DNA of 64,000 nt from Undaria pinnatifida (Eukaryota; Sar; Phaeophyceae; Laminariales; Alariaceae). Both the position numbers and the translations under genes were made by a program. The stretch is from contig JABAKD010000016.1 of the NCBI GenBank assembly GCA_012845835.1, positions 6,101,919 through 6,165,918 of the forward strand. The letters are read 5' to 3'. Numbering within the stretch: the stretch's first letter is position 1; each line of letters opens with the position of its first letter. The notes under the pieces were generated by a model. It worked only from the letters and a program-made list of their open reading frames with translations. It was not told where the DNA came from and searched no databases. Positions 1-11,738 of this stretch are shown in pieces.

Positions 1-370
1 ACTGTGGCACTGAACGTCTCATTGTGTCATTTTATTGATTTGATCATAACGTAGGTAGGGCAAGTGGGCGAAGATAAAGTCGTGGAGAACTTGGGCGATA
101 ACGAGGAGGCAGATGCTGATCCCGGAGAGGAGGTGCAGCAGACTGTCGTCGTATAGGCCGAAGCGGCCGCACGCGTGTCCAGCATGAGCCATCTATGGGA
201 CGACGACGAATATTGGGATGACGACACCAGCTTCTACTAGGAGGGCGCCAACGCCTCAGTCTGGGACGGGTGAACTCTTGTCGGCGAGGAAGGTCGGCGA
301 ACGGCGTCTTGTGACCGCGGCGGAGACGTGGGGACACATTCTGAGACAAGTTTGGCCTTCGACGAAGTGA
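1..370. other. No supported gene
   Basis: I see no convincing gene here. Short frames exist on both strands but none has a recognisable motif or unusual length. Confidence 0.5.
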
Positions 371-377
371 GTTACGA

Positions 378-456
378 AACACCCAACCTGTAAACCCAAC
401 CTGGAAACCCAACCCGAAAACGCGACCTGAAAACCCAGCCTGAAAACCCAACCTGG
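378..456. repeat. 13-bp minisatellite, about six units
   Basis: Units of the form AAACCCAACCTGG repeat with a 13-bp period (392-404, 405-417, 418-430, 431-443, 444-456, plus a longer first unit). The block is bracketed by an inverted pair, GTTACGAAA at 371-379 and TTTCGTAAC at 461-469, so the array sits in the loop of a potential hairpin. Because 13 is not a multiple of 3, the frames that cross it are unlikely to be real coding repeats. Confidence 0.85.
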
Positions 457-469
457 TGCTTTTCGTAAC

Positions 470-1700
470 GTGGAGAACCAATTTTGGTTCGTATCCTTTG
501 TTGCGCTACTCACCGAAAGTACATGTACTGGAAGGTGTTGGTGGATATGATTGTGTGAACGAGTCGTTGCAGAAGAATCGTGTATTCGGTTCGAGCGACC
601 AAATCCATTTTGATTTCGGATTTTGCAGTCTGCGAATATTTCTTTCTTGGGAGATTCTCTGGCTGGCCTAGTTTTGAGGCCAACCTACTATTCTCAGATG
701 CGTGTAGGACTCGTGACATATCGTGGCCATGTCGTGTGGCCACTGCTTTCTGTCATTTCGTACAAAAAGAAACCGTTTAGGTTTCACCCTTTATGGTGGT
801 GTCCAAACCACACCGGTTTCGCCAGCCATGTGTTTTCCCTGCTTTTGAGAGAACAAACACCACCATTGCGGGTAAGGAATGATGCCTCTCTCTCTGCTTT
901 TGGACAAAACATGCAAACGCTTTATGACGAAACCCCGAAACAAAGCACGATATTCTTGCACCCTTTGAAGAGGATGCTCTATTTGAAACTACATCGGTCA
1001 TTTCGAGTTGTACGCAGACAGTATCCTTGGGTACAAGGACTCCTCCGTTCCCATGTAGAGGAAGTTGTACGAGATAGTATCCTTGGCTACAAGGACTCCT
1101 CCGTTCCCACGTACAGGAAGTTGTACTCGAGAAGGAGGAACAAGGTGTTGGACAACATCGCTGTTAGCGTAAACGACAGGTTGCGTCGGCTGAGTAGCTG
1201 GAGCTGCGAGAAGCTCAAGCTCATCTAGTACTACCTGCTACAGAGCGCCCCCCGCAAGGCCCGCTCGATGTAAGAGTCAGTCACCGATCGCTATATTCCG
1301 CCGATGACAGACATTGACGAGAACACCAAGCGCGTGGCGGACACCCCCAACCTCGAGATGTCAATACCATACCGAGGTTGTCAATGGCTCCGCTTTACGG
1401 TATGTCAAAAGAGCTAGAGGTCCGTTCAGGTGGCGAGGAGTGATGCGCCGTGACGCATCATCGCAGGATACGCGCCGGTGGTTGCTACGAGGGCATGGAG
1501 GACGACGGCTACAAGTCCTGCGAGACTGGCGACTCCGCGCAATGCAACGAGAAATATGGAATGTGCTTCCTTCTCTTGGCGCTAAGCTACTGCGACAAAA
1601 GCTGATGTGGTCTCTCACTGGATTTGTTGACGCACCCACACAGTTTTACAACTGCGCCGGCTCGACAGAAGCTACTGACGTTTGAAGACATGCCGTACAC
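470..1700. other. No supported gene; contains a 56-bp duplication
   Basis: An open frame on the plus strand runs 623-1228 (about 200 codons), but its start is not clear and I recognise no domain. It crosses the 56-bp duplication at 1020-1126, whose length would shift frame, so it is probably fortuitous. A second frame at 1314-1685 is equally unremarkable. Confidence 0.4.
1020..1126. repeat. 56-bp tandem duplication
   Basis: The block beginning AGTATCCTTGG at 1020 recurs at 1076 with a 56-bp period. Both copies share the run CAAGGACTCCTCCGTTCCCA and the ending GGAAGTTGTAC, with a few substitutions. It is a simple direct duplication with no evident function. Confidence 0.85.
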
Positions 1701-1713
1701 TGGAAACCAGGCA

Positions 1714-2600
1714 TCACACACTCGGGCGGTTCGAGCAGGGCGACGTCTTTCTTGGTTTGCCCGTACGAGGGACTTTGTGTTCGAGTGTACATACTTTATA
1801 ACATTGTTCGCCAGTTACAATCACGTTCTCGAACCACCATACTATCTTGTAGCAAGGCACGGAGCACACGGATCCAGCCATCATCTTTCGGGTGAAGTCG
1901 CCATCGGTCGGCGGCGTGCACCCAAACACCAGAGACTCGCCCAGAGGTGTTTTGCCTTCTGGATAGAGTTTTTGGGGGTTCAAAAGAAAGTGAGGGTGAG
2001 CGGAAATCTGGTTGGGCATCTTGAGGTCGGTGCAGAAGATCGGTTTGTTGAGCACGCTACCGCGGGAAGGGGAGAGAATTTTCTCCCGGGGTGTGGCGAA
2101 AAGCGTCAACGACAGGCACCGGTGATTTCTGGTTTTGTGGCGTTTACCAAAAGATATTCCTAGTGGGCGGTCTTTCTCCAGTCGCGCGCGTGTTTGAGGC
2201 GAGGCAAAAAGTATTGCATGTGCAGAACTGTCTGTGCTGCATCCGCACTGTGCACGTACACAGCTCTAATCCCATGCACCAGTTGCGAGCCGGACAACGA
2301 GCGTTCGTCGGCGTACACAACGTGTCTAATATCTGAACCAACACTCTCGAGCAGCTGGGCGCGGCACAAGAAACTATGGGACGATGCGGCGAGCTGTTCG
2401 TTTCTCGCCATCATCATGACGGAAACATGAATAAAACGAATGTAATCTGATTGTTTCATTTTTTTCCACGGCTCGCCGGCCATATACCCTACCTCCACGC
2501 GCGACACGCGATAGGTACGTTCAAGCAGGCACTTGAAAGTCTCTCGCCGCTTACTTCATCTCGTCTCTCAAGAAATTTTCCGCACACCTTGGTATCAGTG
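1714..2600 (-). pseudogene. Decayed minus-strand coding region, function unknown
   Basis: Three minus-strand stretches read like ordinary protein but lie in different frames. One segment (about 2555-2160) contains EVGYMAGEPWKKMKQSDYIR and continues to LKHARDW near 2180. A second (about 2185-1714) reads on from that point, through LEKDRPLGISFGKRHKT, after a one-base frame change, and includes KTPLGESLVFGCTPPTDGDF. Upstream of 2556 the coding feel moves to another frame (KVCGKFLERRDE). The simplest reading is one gene of at least 280 codons with at least two frameshifts. Introns could also explain the breaks. I do not recognise the family, and the plus-strand frames over the same stretch look less protein-like. 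Confidence 0.4.
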
Positions 2601-3126
2601 GGAAACTCGCGCACCGTTAGATTCTGGTCGCGCCAGATAGCTTCCCCTTTTCAAGTGACAACTGTCGGCAACGACGGAGACATGGCATGAAATTACGCAA
2701 CAACAGTCTGGTAGCGTGGTCCTTAAGGCGGCGCGGCCTAGCTTGCTTGGAATGGCCGGGGGAAGGTGCTCGCTCAGTTTCCTCATGCGCTTGGCCCGCG
2801 ACCGGCTGAGAGTATGCGGCGGCGGACAATCTGTGCCACCTCCACATCGGCTGCGTGGAAGGCGGGTGCCGGTTCCTTCAATTCTGTGTCTGTGTCGCTA
2901 TCGGAGATGTCGTGGGCGACAGGAGCCAGCTCGCCGTGATTGCTGTGACCGGGCCGTGATTGCTTGAAGTTGGTTAGGTCGATGACCTCACTGTCAGCAA
3001 CAATTTGCCTTCCTGATTGAATAAGGATGAGTTTGAGTTGTATAGGAAATCATGTGTTGAAATCCTCCGGCACGTAGTGTGTGGATTCTCGCTGTTGGAT
3101 GTCTGCTGTTGCACACAGGCAAGGAA

Positions 3127-3277
3127 TCATTGCCACACCATTCGAGAGGCGGAATCAGTGTTGTTTCCCAAACCCACACTTTGATAATTTCAAGAGGAAA
3201 ACGAGCGCGTAGAAGATACGCACATCATTGCTACACCATTAGAAAGGCGGAATAAGTGTTGTTTCCCAAACCCACAC
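3127..3277. repeat. Tandem repeat, period about 97 bp
   Basis: A block of about 53 bp (beginning ATCATTGCCACACCATT and ending TTTCCCAAACCCACAC) occurs at 3127-3179 and again at 3224-3277, with a few differences. The spacer between them is unrelated. Confidence 0.8.
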
Positions 3278-6102
3278 ACGCACATGCAATGATATATTAT
3301 CCGCTTTGTCACCAAACATGCAACTTGGGCGGGAAAGAGGCAATAGTAGTATATGCAACGTGTAACACGTGAACATATCTCCCACAAAACGCGTGCTTCA
3401 TTGTGAGCCGGAACTGTGGGGGTCGATGAAACAAGCCCGATCATGGTTTTTTCCTACGGGTCAACGCAGAGGCGGACGAAATTGTTTTTCAACTCAACAA
3501 GAGGGCAGAAAGCTTTCCGAGACCAACAACTGTCCTGTGGAGCAATAGGTGCGTGCCCGTGCCGCAGCATGCTCCTCCCGATTCTCACCCGCCATGCTTC
3601 CCACTGACGACATTGGTTCCTCGTTTCCCCCCGGCCAATCGGCAGCAGATAAATCAAGTAATCCAAGCGCGCGAAACAGCTGCGTAGAAAAAGGGACAGG
3701 TGTAGATAGTCGCACTTGGTGTGTGAACGAGAGTGAGGAGGCAAGGGGAGCTAGCCTCACGTACAGCCAACAAGATTATATCTGCCTTCCTCTCCCAAAG
3801 CTTGACGAATATAAACAGTAGCGCCGAAAACGGCACACGAACAGTTCGTAAAACCCCGTGACAAGTGTGATGACGTACCATGGCATCGTGGGCGTCGTTG
3901 GTCTTCTTCGTCCTCTGCTCTTCAACGACACACAACCTATAAAACAAATGCCCTCACCGTTTTCGCCAGATCCAGCTGTCCGACCAGCAGCTACAACAAA
4001 CGAGAGGGCACGGGCGATCTACGTGGCGCGTGTCTGCTGGGGCACCTAAGAAAACAACGAGAGAACGAGAGGCAGAGGTTCATCAACGAGGACAGAAACA
4101 TTCATGTTAACAAGCGCGACAATAAAAGCGATGGCGCAGAAAATAGGATCCCAAACACAGACTGCAAAGACAAGACCCAGAGAGGGGATTAGTACGCAAA
4201 ACGAACGCGAAGAGCACGCTTTTTATGATGCCAATACTACTCTGCAAGTGATGTCCTGCACGTGGTTGTTGTCTCTCGTCTCCCCTCATTTTTGGATAGG
4301 TTTTGTCGGCCCCAGAGAAGGTTCAGCGGGTAGAACAACCACTTGGAATGGTTGTGTCACAATGGAAAACGGAGAGGCCACAGACTGAAACTGTGGATAT
4401 AACAATGGGGGCAAAAACAGCAATTTCCCAAGCTAATTAGGTTCCCACACAGCAAAACGCTCGAGAGCTTTGTGAGTCCAATCGTAATACATAAAGGCGC
4501 GTACCGTGCCACAAGCGAGCCACGATCAAAGATGAAACCACGCAACCCGAATCTCACCTGCTACGCTTTAACCACACGAGATGTTCCGGGCGAAAAAATA
4601 GGACCACCGCCGATCGGCACCAGATGGATTCCCGGAGGAGCCAAGCGCACGAACCCGGCCGCAAAAAACAAAAGGGCATAGGTGGGGAGTGTGGGAGTCG
4701 CGTGTGACGTACTTCTCCAAAATCTGCGGAGAGAGCGGGAAAAGGGCAAGAAAAGATTGGAAAAGCAGCCCCACTCACAAACTTACCAAAGGTACACCTG
4801 TCTCTCCTCGGGAGCTGACAGCAGCGTCAAAAACAAATCGTCAAACCCAGGCAAGTGCACGATTGAGAACCGTGGCGTTGGATCTTGTATATTAGTGCTC
4901 TTCAACGACGCACAAGGTCCACTGACAATAAATACTCTCTCTGGTCTCCTCCAATCAACAGCAAGAACCGACCAGAGACTACGGGCGCTCTCCGGGGCGC
5001 GCGTCTGCTGAAGGCATCTAAGATAAGAGGAAGACGGGAAGGAGAGAGCGACAGAGCAATTGCGCAGGGAGAAAAGCCCAGAACCAGCAAGCGTAAGCAA
5101 AACCAAGAGGCAAAGAGCACGCGAAGAGCAAGCACTCGCTGCTGCCTCTACTCCTATACTCGTGCTTTCTCTCTCTACGCGGGGTTGTTCTCTCTCTTGT
5201 TTGTCTACTCTCTGGGTCAGCGGATCCAGCAAGTCACCACTCGGAATGGATGGTGGTGAGAAAATGTTCGAATATTCGGAACGCATGTGCTTTCGACGGA
5301 GAGATTGGGCCCAATATAGTCCCAACGAGCAGGATGCAGGACAGGACCGCGCCAAAAACGTGCCAAGGTAAAATATGAAAGCACATGATCTTATCTGCTG
5401 TGCTTCACACCGACAAAATCCTCTTGTTCCCCGCGCCAGCAAAACGAGATACCCGCAGATCAGCAGCGGACCTATCACCACAGTTCCAAGCGCAATCCAG
5501 CCGCGCCAAAAAAGGGCAAGGGTAGTCGCACGTGGCGTGCTTTCAGAGCACTCTGATGTCGAAGGGGATGTTTATGCAAGAAAGGCACATATCGAGAAAG
5601 AGACATACAGGGAGCGGGAAAGAGGTGGGAAATAGCGCATCCGATAAGAGATCACGGGGTGAGATTGAAACGAGCGAGCGGAGAAAACACGCGACCTTCT
5701 GCGCATCTCTGGCCTTGCCCCCTATCACGCAGCAGAAGAGGCACCTTCACTTTGTTTTTATCCCCCCAACACGCGCAGACCACCATGCATCACCGCTCCG
5801 TGGACAAGCAGGATTTGTCTCCTTTCAACCCACGACAGCTGCAAAATTAAAAACGCTTGGAATTCGAATGTCGCTTCGGGTGGCGTAGGGTTTAAAGATA
5901 CAGTATCAGTTTGGAAGTTTGCATGAAAGTACCGTTGGACAAGAGAGGAGTCATGGGGTATGTGTAGAGCAATGATACCATCGAAGCAGGTCAACATAGT
6001 GCGACACATTGGGTACAGCGGCAACGTAATAAAGGCGCGTATCGTGCCACAAGTGCCGCGCTGGAATATGTTACCACACGTGAACAGGGGAAACTTGGGA
6101 GC

Positions 6103-6404
6103 CCCTATTTGCAGGACGGGCCTGCAACGAATTCTTGCAGGACGTTTTGGCACACTTTTGTCCCAGGTACCTGCACAGACCCCACCCAACCCCAACCCTA
6201 ACCCTAACCCTAACCCTAACCCCAACCCCAACCCGACCCCTGACCGTTTGACCGGTACGTGGGACTAAAAGTGCCCTCGCGCGGCTTCGCCGCGCGTTCG
6301 GCAGGCGTTCGCCAAAAAAAAAACGCAGGCAATAAAAAGCGGCAGGTGGCCAATCAGAGGTACGTCCTGCAAGAATTCGTTGCAGGCCCGTCCTGCAAAT
6401 AGGG
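6103..6404. mobile_element. TIR element carrying a telomere-type array (copy 1)
   Basis: Perfect 42-bp TIRs lie at 6103-6144 and 6363-6404. Each arm carries three TTGCAGG heptamers in a forward, reverse, forward layout: TTGCAGGACGGGCCTGCAA, then CGAATTC, then TTGCAGGACG. Between the arms is an array of CCCTAA and CCCCAA units (about 6183-6235). An imperfect inner inverted pair (about 6150-6172 and 6253-6274) surrounds the array, and a perfect GC hairpin lies at 6278-6296. A 9-bp direct repeat, GGGAAACTT, lies just outside each arm (6088-6096 and 6411-6419). No coding capacity is visible. It is MITE-like in form, but I know no named family with this design. Confidence 0.75.
6183..6235 (-). repeat. 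Interstitial telomere-type repeat, CCCTAA on plus strand
   Basis: About four consecutive CCCTAA units are flanked on both sides by CCCCAA and CCCAAC variants. Read on the minus strand this is TTAGGG, the telomere repeat of many protists, animals and fungi. Sequence on both sides is ordinary, so it is internal and not a chromosome end. Confidence 0.9.
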
Positions 6405-6619
6405 TTTCTCGGGAAACTTTACCCGCTCTGCTTTCACTAGACAAGATATATCCCCCGCCCGACAAGAGCAAGGATCTCTGCCGATCAGCAGTGGATCCAA
6501 GCGCGCGATTTAGCCGCGCCGAAAAAGCGACAGGTCGCGCTGGCGCGTCTTGCGAAGGAGAGCACGGAAAGGGCGGGAGAATGGGAGAGTTACCAGGGAG
6601 AGAGAGAGTCTAATTTCAG

Positions 6620-8639
6620 GAGGAAAACAAGTGGAATGGGTAAACCGCGGTTACAACATGACTCCCTCTTTTCTCACGGGTCCATGCTCTACATGAATGA
6701 TAAGCGTACACTACAACAATCACAAACGAAAAATAGGCGAGTCCCGAAAGCGCCACAGCAGTTCGAAAATACGTGTTTCGGATACCTGCTCTCCCGTGAT
6801 ACACTGAGCTAGATACACTACACAGGTACGGAGAGGTCCGCATCAGCGTGCCTTTTCATGGAAAGGATTTTCACGATTTTGGTTTACGGTTCCCTTTGCC
6901 CTTGCGCTTTGCACGGAGAGTCGAGATCAGATACGTATCTGCAGGGCAACGGCATACCTTCAACGGAGCGGGAAAAGACACATGAGCTTCCTCCATAGCC
7001 TAGTCCTGCTCTTTCTGCGCTGTGTCTTGCCTTTCATATCGGCCATCATCACGCAACACATTCCCTTCGCCGTGGGATGGTGCTACTGGATGAGTGATGG
7101 GACATCGTGTTGACTTGAGCTGTTGTTCGCCTTGTTAAATATTATTCGTTTGTCTCGGGAACGTTCGGTTGGTACCAAGGCGACATGAATTTGACAGTAG
7201 AGCACACAACTGCTGTAGGCAACACGTACTTTCACTATTGCCAACAAACTACAGGGTGCAGCTGTAAATACTGACGAGGGGGCCGATAAACGGCGCGGCG
7301 CGATAGCGCAAGATAGCCTTAGCTTCTCTCGTTCTGTTGATGCACACTATCGATGCAAAACTGCTTGCTGCTTGACGACATCGCGGTTCTTTCTCGTGCA
7401 ATCAAGGGAAAATATGTAGCCCCTGGACTCCCTGGCAGGTCCTGGTCGGGACGTCGTCTCAACGTGCTCTCCGGAAAGTTGGTTTCAACGACTTGGGGCC
7501 GTGCCAAGGTTGAATCTTGTCGCCCGCGCCCGACAGCGAAGAATATTGATCTCATCACGAGCCGGTATTCATCATGCGTGACGGTTGCTAACCTATCCCG
7601 GAGAATTGGCTTCGGGTGCAAGCAAACGAGCGGCTAAACTTGTACGAAACAAGCCACAATGCTCCTGCTGTATCCGGGGTTACGGCCGCACATGCGTTAC
7701 ATGTGCTTCAATCTTGCTGCTGAATTCAGTGATTCGCCATCTTTCTCATCCTATAAGTGCTCACACCTTGGGTGGGTAGTGCTCAGGGATGCCTGAGTCC
7801 GTATCGCCGCAGAAAGCTCTCCACGCAGCCCTAGTCCCTCTCTCGTTGCAGGGAGACGCGGAATAAATGTGCCCGCTTCTACGGAAGATACCACCCCTCT
7901 GGCGAACTTTACGCTCCGAGGATCGTGGCGAAAAACGATCCCTTTCACCTTTGCAACGCGACATATGGTAGAGGGACCTGAGACAGCTCCCGCTGCGGCG
8001 GCAGGCGTGGGAGCACTTGACCGTGTACTGCGTTGCGGTGGTAGCTATTGGCGGGGCGTTTCACCTGACGGGAATAGTACCGCAAGCACGGGATTGTTCC
8101 GTCGATGACTTTCAAGTTTCATCGTACCCAAAAAACCAAAGAGATTCACCGCCATGCTGCTCTACAGTAGTATCCTGTTGGACAAATCACCCTACAATCT
8201 GTCATTTCTAGATCTCCGACATCAAGAGTGGACGCCAGTTTGCATAACAAGTGGATGTTGGATACCCCTTTAACATGTGGACAGAGCCTGTGTCTTCTCA
8301 GCTAGTTGGATTGAAGTTAACAACACTTCAGGCTGGTAGCAGAGGGAATTAGATGTAATTCTGCGCTGTCGAGACCATAATTTAGTGCTGAAAAGCAAGA
8401 CCTTCAGGTACCAACAGTCAGATATCAACCACCGGGTATCCTCGCAGACCCTGGGGACCACATCAAAGCAATTCTAACACGAAAGAAATGGCGCAGGCGA
8501 AAGGATATCATGACGAACCAAAGGGTCCCCAGATAGTAACAACCCTAACCCCACGCATAGAAAAACGCTACGGCAAAACCACTACAAAGAGATAGTCCAA
8601 CGACTTTTGTTTGGATCGTCACAGCACGACGGTTACAAA
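6620..8639. other. No supported gene
   Basis: I see no gene, RNA or repeat I can support across these 2 kb. A frame of about 94 codons at 7353-7637 with a mirrored minus-strand frame is of chance length. One isolated telomere-like run, ACCCTAACCCC, lies near 8544 without neighbours. Confidence 0.45.
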
Positions 8640-8806
8640 TGTTGTAGAGGGTTGCGTATACATTCGTAGGCGTTTTTATGCAATTTCTCTCATGAGAGGA
8701 GAGCTCTCTGCTCCTTCTCTCTCCTCTGTCCTGTAATACAACGAAGATAAGAACACTTGTCAGACCGCGAGGCGGTCAGGGCATCCAGGCTTGGACTCTA
8801 CAAACA
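8640..8806 (+). repeat. Candidate short 5' LTR of the copia element
   Basis: The segment begins TGTTGTAGA and ends TCTACAAACA, which are near-perfect inverted ends of the TG...CA type, and has a pyrimidine-rich CTCTCTCCTCTGTCC stretch typical of LTR interiors. The length would be about 167 bp. No second LTR is present in the window to confirm it, and the gap of 26 bases to the primer site is longer than usual. The true LTR end may therefore lie closer to 8832. Confidence 0.4.
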
Positions 8807-8832
8807 CACTAGTGGCTTGAAAGTAGAAGTTC

Positions 8833-8850
8833 TGGTACCAGGAGCCAAGG
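8833..8850 (+). other. Candidate primer-binding site of the copia element
   Basis: TGGTACCAGGAGCCAAGG lies immediately before the gag ATG. It differs from the common copia initiator-methionine primer site (TGGTATCAGAGCC...) by one substitution and one inserted base. Position and sequence both suit reverse-transcription priming. The tRNA assignment is by similarity only. Confidence 0.5.
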
Positions 8851-10827
8851 ATGTTCGCACAGGAAAGAGACTCCTCGGATGAGATTCAGCAGCTGAGGAG
8901 TGAGCTTCAGTTGGTGATAGACGAGAGAAAAGCATCGATGATGCGTGATATGAGGGAGATGATGGCCGAGCTCATGAGGAACAACGGCTCGTCGGAGTCA
9001 AGCAGCGCTGAGGGCAGCGCTGCTGTAAGGGCCAGCCCGCAAGGGGCTGAACCCACTGCTGTGAGGGGGAACGGCGCTGAGGACAGCGCTGCTGAAGGGG
9101 GTAGCCAACAAGGGGCTGAACCCACTGCTGGGGCACGACAAATTTCTTCTGCTGGTGCTGCTACTGCTGGAGGCGGAGCGCGAGGATATACAACAGCAGC
9201 AAGAGAAACGACTTTTCGTGAGGATGCTTCGCGTAGTGTTGGAGTGACGGGACGCAGGGAAGCCGCTGTTCCTGTCGAGGTTGGCCCAGCAAGGGGTCAG
9301 CCAGACCAGCCAAGGGGGGCTGGAGAATGGCGGTCATACCCCGGCGGTGAGTTGGGAGTAGGATATGACATGACTCTACCTAGACTTGCTCTCAAACACA
9401 CTGCTGTCCCACAGTTTAGTGTGAAAAAGCCCGAATTCACTGCCTGGACCAGAGACGTCAGATACTACGCGAAAGGAGTAGGTTTCCTATCTGCGTTTGT
9501 GTCGGATCCACCCCAGTACGTTCCCGTAGGGGAATTGGATACCGAAAATTAGGTACTTGTCGGAAGGGGGTACAACCGCGAACGTGTACACATACATGCA
9601 CTCGCTTGGAATTTCTTATCGACGGCCCTAAAGAGCAAGAGCGACAAGAATATCTTGCACAGTTGCACCTCGCCGAGAGAAGCATGGGACGCGCTCCTCG
9701 CGTGGTACGACCCTCAAACGACGGGGGCCAAATCCGACCTCTCCCACCGCCTCAATAGTTTCAATATAGCGCCAGGGAGTAACCCTCTGGAGGAGATGGG
9801 CAGGATCGAAGATCTTGCCGCAGAAATGCACACAGCAGGAATGACCCTCGATGACCACATGCTGTACACCATTTTCATTGACGCTTTGCCTGCCGAATAC
9901 GAGGTGGAGGCGAAGAACCTTGCTTCTCGTGACAGTATCGGCCGCGATGACATCATCAAGGCTGTACGAGAACGGCATCACCGACTTTCTGGAAGCAGGA
10001 AGAAGGGGTCCAATGCAGGTCATGCCGGTCATGCCATGTTCGCCGGCGGCGGCGATGGTGGCCAAAGAAAAGGGGCCGGCGGCGGTGCCCACCGGAAAGG
10101 TAGAGGCCGCGGAAAGGGAAAAGGTGGACGTCGGGGACGGCAAGGACGCGGCGGTAAAGGCACCAACGAGGACGGTGGTGGCTCGGCCGTGGCTGCCGGC
10201 GGTGATGGCAGCAGCGCCAAAGCCGCCGATGGTGGTACCTCCGAGGTGAGATGCCACAGGTGTGGCAAGAAAGGTCATTGGAGGATCGACTGCTGGGAGG
10301 AGCTATGCAGCAGATGCCACGGACGGGGGCACGCTGCTGATGTCTGCCCCACATCAAAAGAGGAAGCTGTGCTGGCGGCGTCGGACGACGATGATGATTC
10401 TGATGCGGTCGAGGCTTCAGCTTTCAAGGCCAGAGAGACAGGCAAGTGCAGTAATGTTTCGGGCAAAAAGGGAGAAGGGGTGTCGGCTTGGCAAGTAGGG
10501 GATGAGGCCTGGCTTTGCGATAGTGGAGCGTCTCCTCACATGACGCCTTCCGCAGATGGCATGATCAACTATAGAGAGTGCAATTTGAAGCTGCGCATTG
10601 CTGACGGCTCAACCCGCACGATCGAAGGATACGGCGATATTAACTTTGTCTTTAGATCCGAAAACGGTCTTGTACGAGTAACGCTGACTAATGCTGCGCA
10701 CGTGCCAGACCTCCGATATCATCTATTGTCCTTACCCACTCTCGTGAAGCACGGTTACACTTTTGAAGGACGTCCCGCAGGGATTGTAGTCAAGCTCAAA
10801 TCTGAGCGTTCGATCGTGATCCGTTGA
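8851..10827 (+). pseudogene. gag-pro: copia gag and protease, one in-frame stop
   Basis: An ATG at 8851 right after the primer site opens a frame interrupted only by a TAG at 9550-9552 and continuing in the same frame to a TGA at 10825-10827. The N-terminal 230 codons are Ala/Gly/Glu-rich with an apparent coiled start. After the stop comes a copia-type gag (UBN2-like) region with SPREAWDALLAWYDP and LPAEYEVEAKNL, then a long Gly/Lys/Arg-rich basic stretch suited to RNA binding. Two CCHC zinc knuckles follow (CHRCGKKGHWRIDC, encoded near 10251, and CSRCHGRGHAADVC). The retropepsin motif LCDSGASPHMT (about 10512-10545) then leads into a protease body containing LRYHLLSLPTLVKHGYTF. The lone TAG could be a recent mutation or, less likely, a readthrough site. 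Confidence 0.88.
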
Positions 10828-11738
10828 CCGGGAACCTGTACAGCCTTTACGGCTACCGGGTCGACTGCAGCACTAGGGGAGATGCCTGTGCTGTACTCGC
10901 CCCGGGAAAACTGCCAAACAAGCCCGTTGTCAACATAAACGACTACCACTGCGTTGCCGGACACCCCCGCGAGACACTGCTCCGCAAGACCGCGGAGCAG
11001 CAAGGGGTCGTCCTCGAGGGAAAGCTGCTGGAGTGCAAAGGGTGCTCCATGGCGAAGGGCCTCCGTCGAGGTATCAAGCAGTCCACACACACTCGAGCAG
11101 ATAAGAAGCTCGGGAGGGTTTTTGTGGATTTGAGTGGGCCTAAGGTGGTAAAGTCTGGCGGGGGAAAGCGATATACTCTCATCGTGTGCGACGATTTTTC
11201 ACGGTATACGTGGGTGTATTTTATACGCCACAAACCGGACGCCGCGGAAACGTTCAAGCAGTTCCTCTCGGACACTCGTGCAGATGGTGTCCCAACACAG
11301 GTGGTGAATGTCCGATCCGATGGGTGCGGTGAATTTTGCTGGGGGAAGTTTGGCGACATATGTAGATCGCGATGCATTCAGCAAGAATTCACCACGGCCG
11401 ACAGTCCCCGATACAATGGGGTAGCCGAGCGCGCGCTAGGTTTGATTGAGACGGCCGCAATGGCGGGTCGAATTCAAGCTCGTGAGCTTTTTCCAGGCGC
11501 GCAATTGCCGGCAACTGAATCGTTGTGGGCTGAAGCGTCGCACTGGGCGTGCGATGCTCTGAATCGCACGACAACGTCCGCTAATCCCGCAAACAAGTCG
11601 CCGTACACGATGTGGTACGGTAACCCCCCCCCGGTAGTGCTTCTACCTTTCCTCAAGCCTGGCTACTGCAAGGTGAAAGAGGAAAAACAAGTCTCAGCCG
11701 AAAGCACAGAAGTGTTTTTACCTGGGCCCTGTGCCTAA
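10824..11738 (+). pseudogene. int: copia integrase (DDE), frameshifted from gag
   Basis: This frame continues the polyprotein after a frame change at 10824-10827, and has no ATG of its own. A pre-integrase HHCC zinc region is visible (HCVAGH...CKGC). The catalytic core follows, with the first Asp in VFVDLSGP, the second in VRSDGCGEF and the Glu in YNGVAERALGLI. The usual second motif in copia is SDNGGEF, so two conserved positions after the Asp are altered here. The core ends with LNRTTTSANPANKSPYTMWY, which fits the conserved copia helper region. The frame then stops at 11736-11738, but its sense continues in the next frame. The role would be insertion of element cDNA into host DNA. This copy is broken. 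Confidence 0.88.

Larger units (their letters stand above)
3631..6600. repeat. Diverged tandem array, units 0.84-1.03 kb
   Basis: A landmark like CGATCGGCAGCAGAT followed by CCAAGCGCGCGA and an A-rich run recurs at about 3633, 4608, 5451 and 6478, giving spacings of roughly 975, 843 and 1027 bp. Other landmarks recur in the same order. CTCTTCAACGACRCACAA appears near 3919 and 4899, a GGCGCGTGTCTGCTG-like block near 4024 and 4998, and AAGGCGCGTAYCGTGCCACAA near 4494 and 6035. Units are only loosely similar, with many indels. No frame is conserved between units, so this looks like old non-coding satellite rather than a gene family. The third unit carries the telomere-array TIR element at 6103-6404. 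Confidence 0.6.

Noticed and set aside
6183-6235. True chromosome end or telomere
   Set aside because: Only about four perfect units, with ordinary sequence on both sides and a TIR pair around them; the second array is likewise internal.
8544-8555. Third telomere-type site
   Set aside because: A single ACCCTAACCCC run without an array or TIRs; expected by chance.
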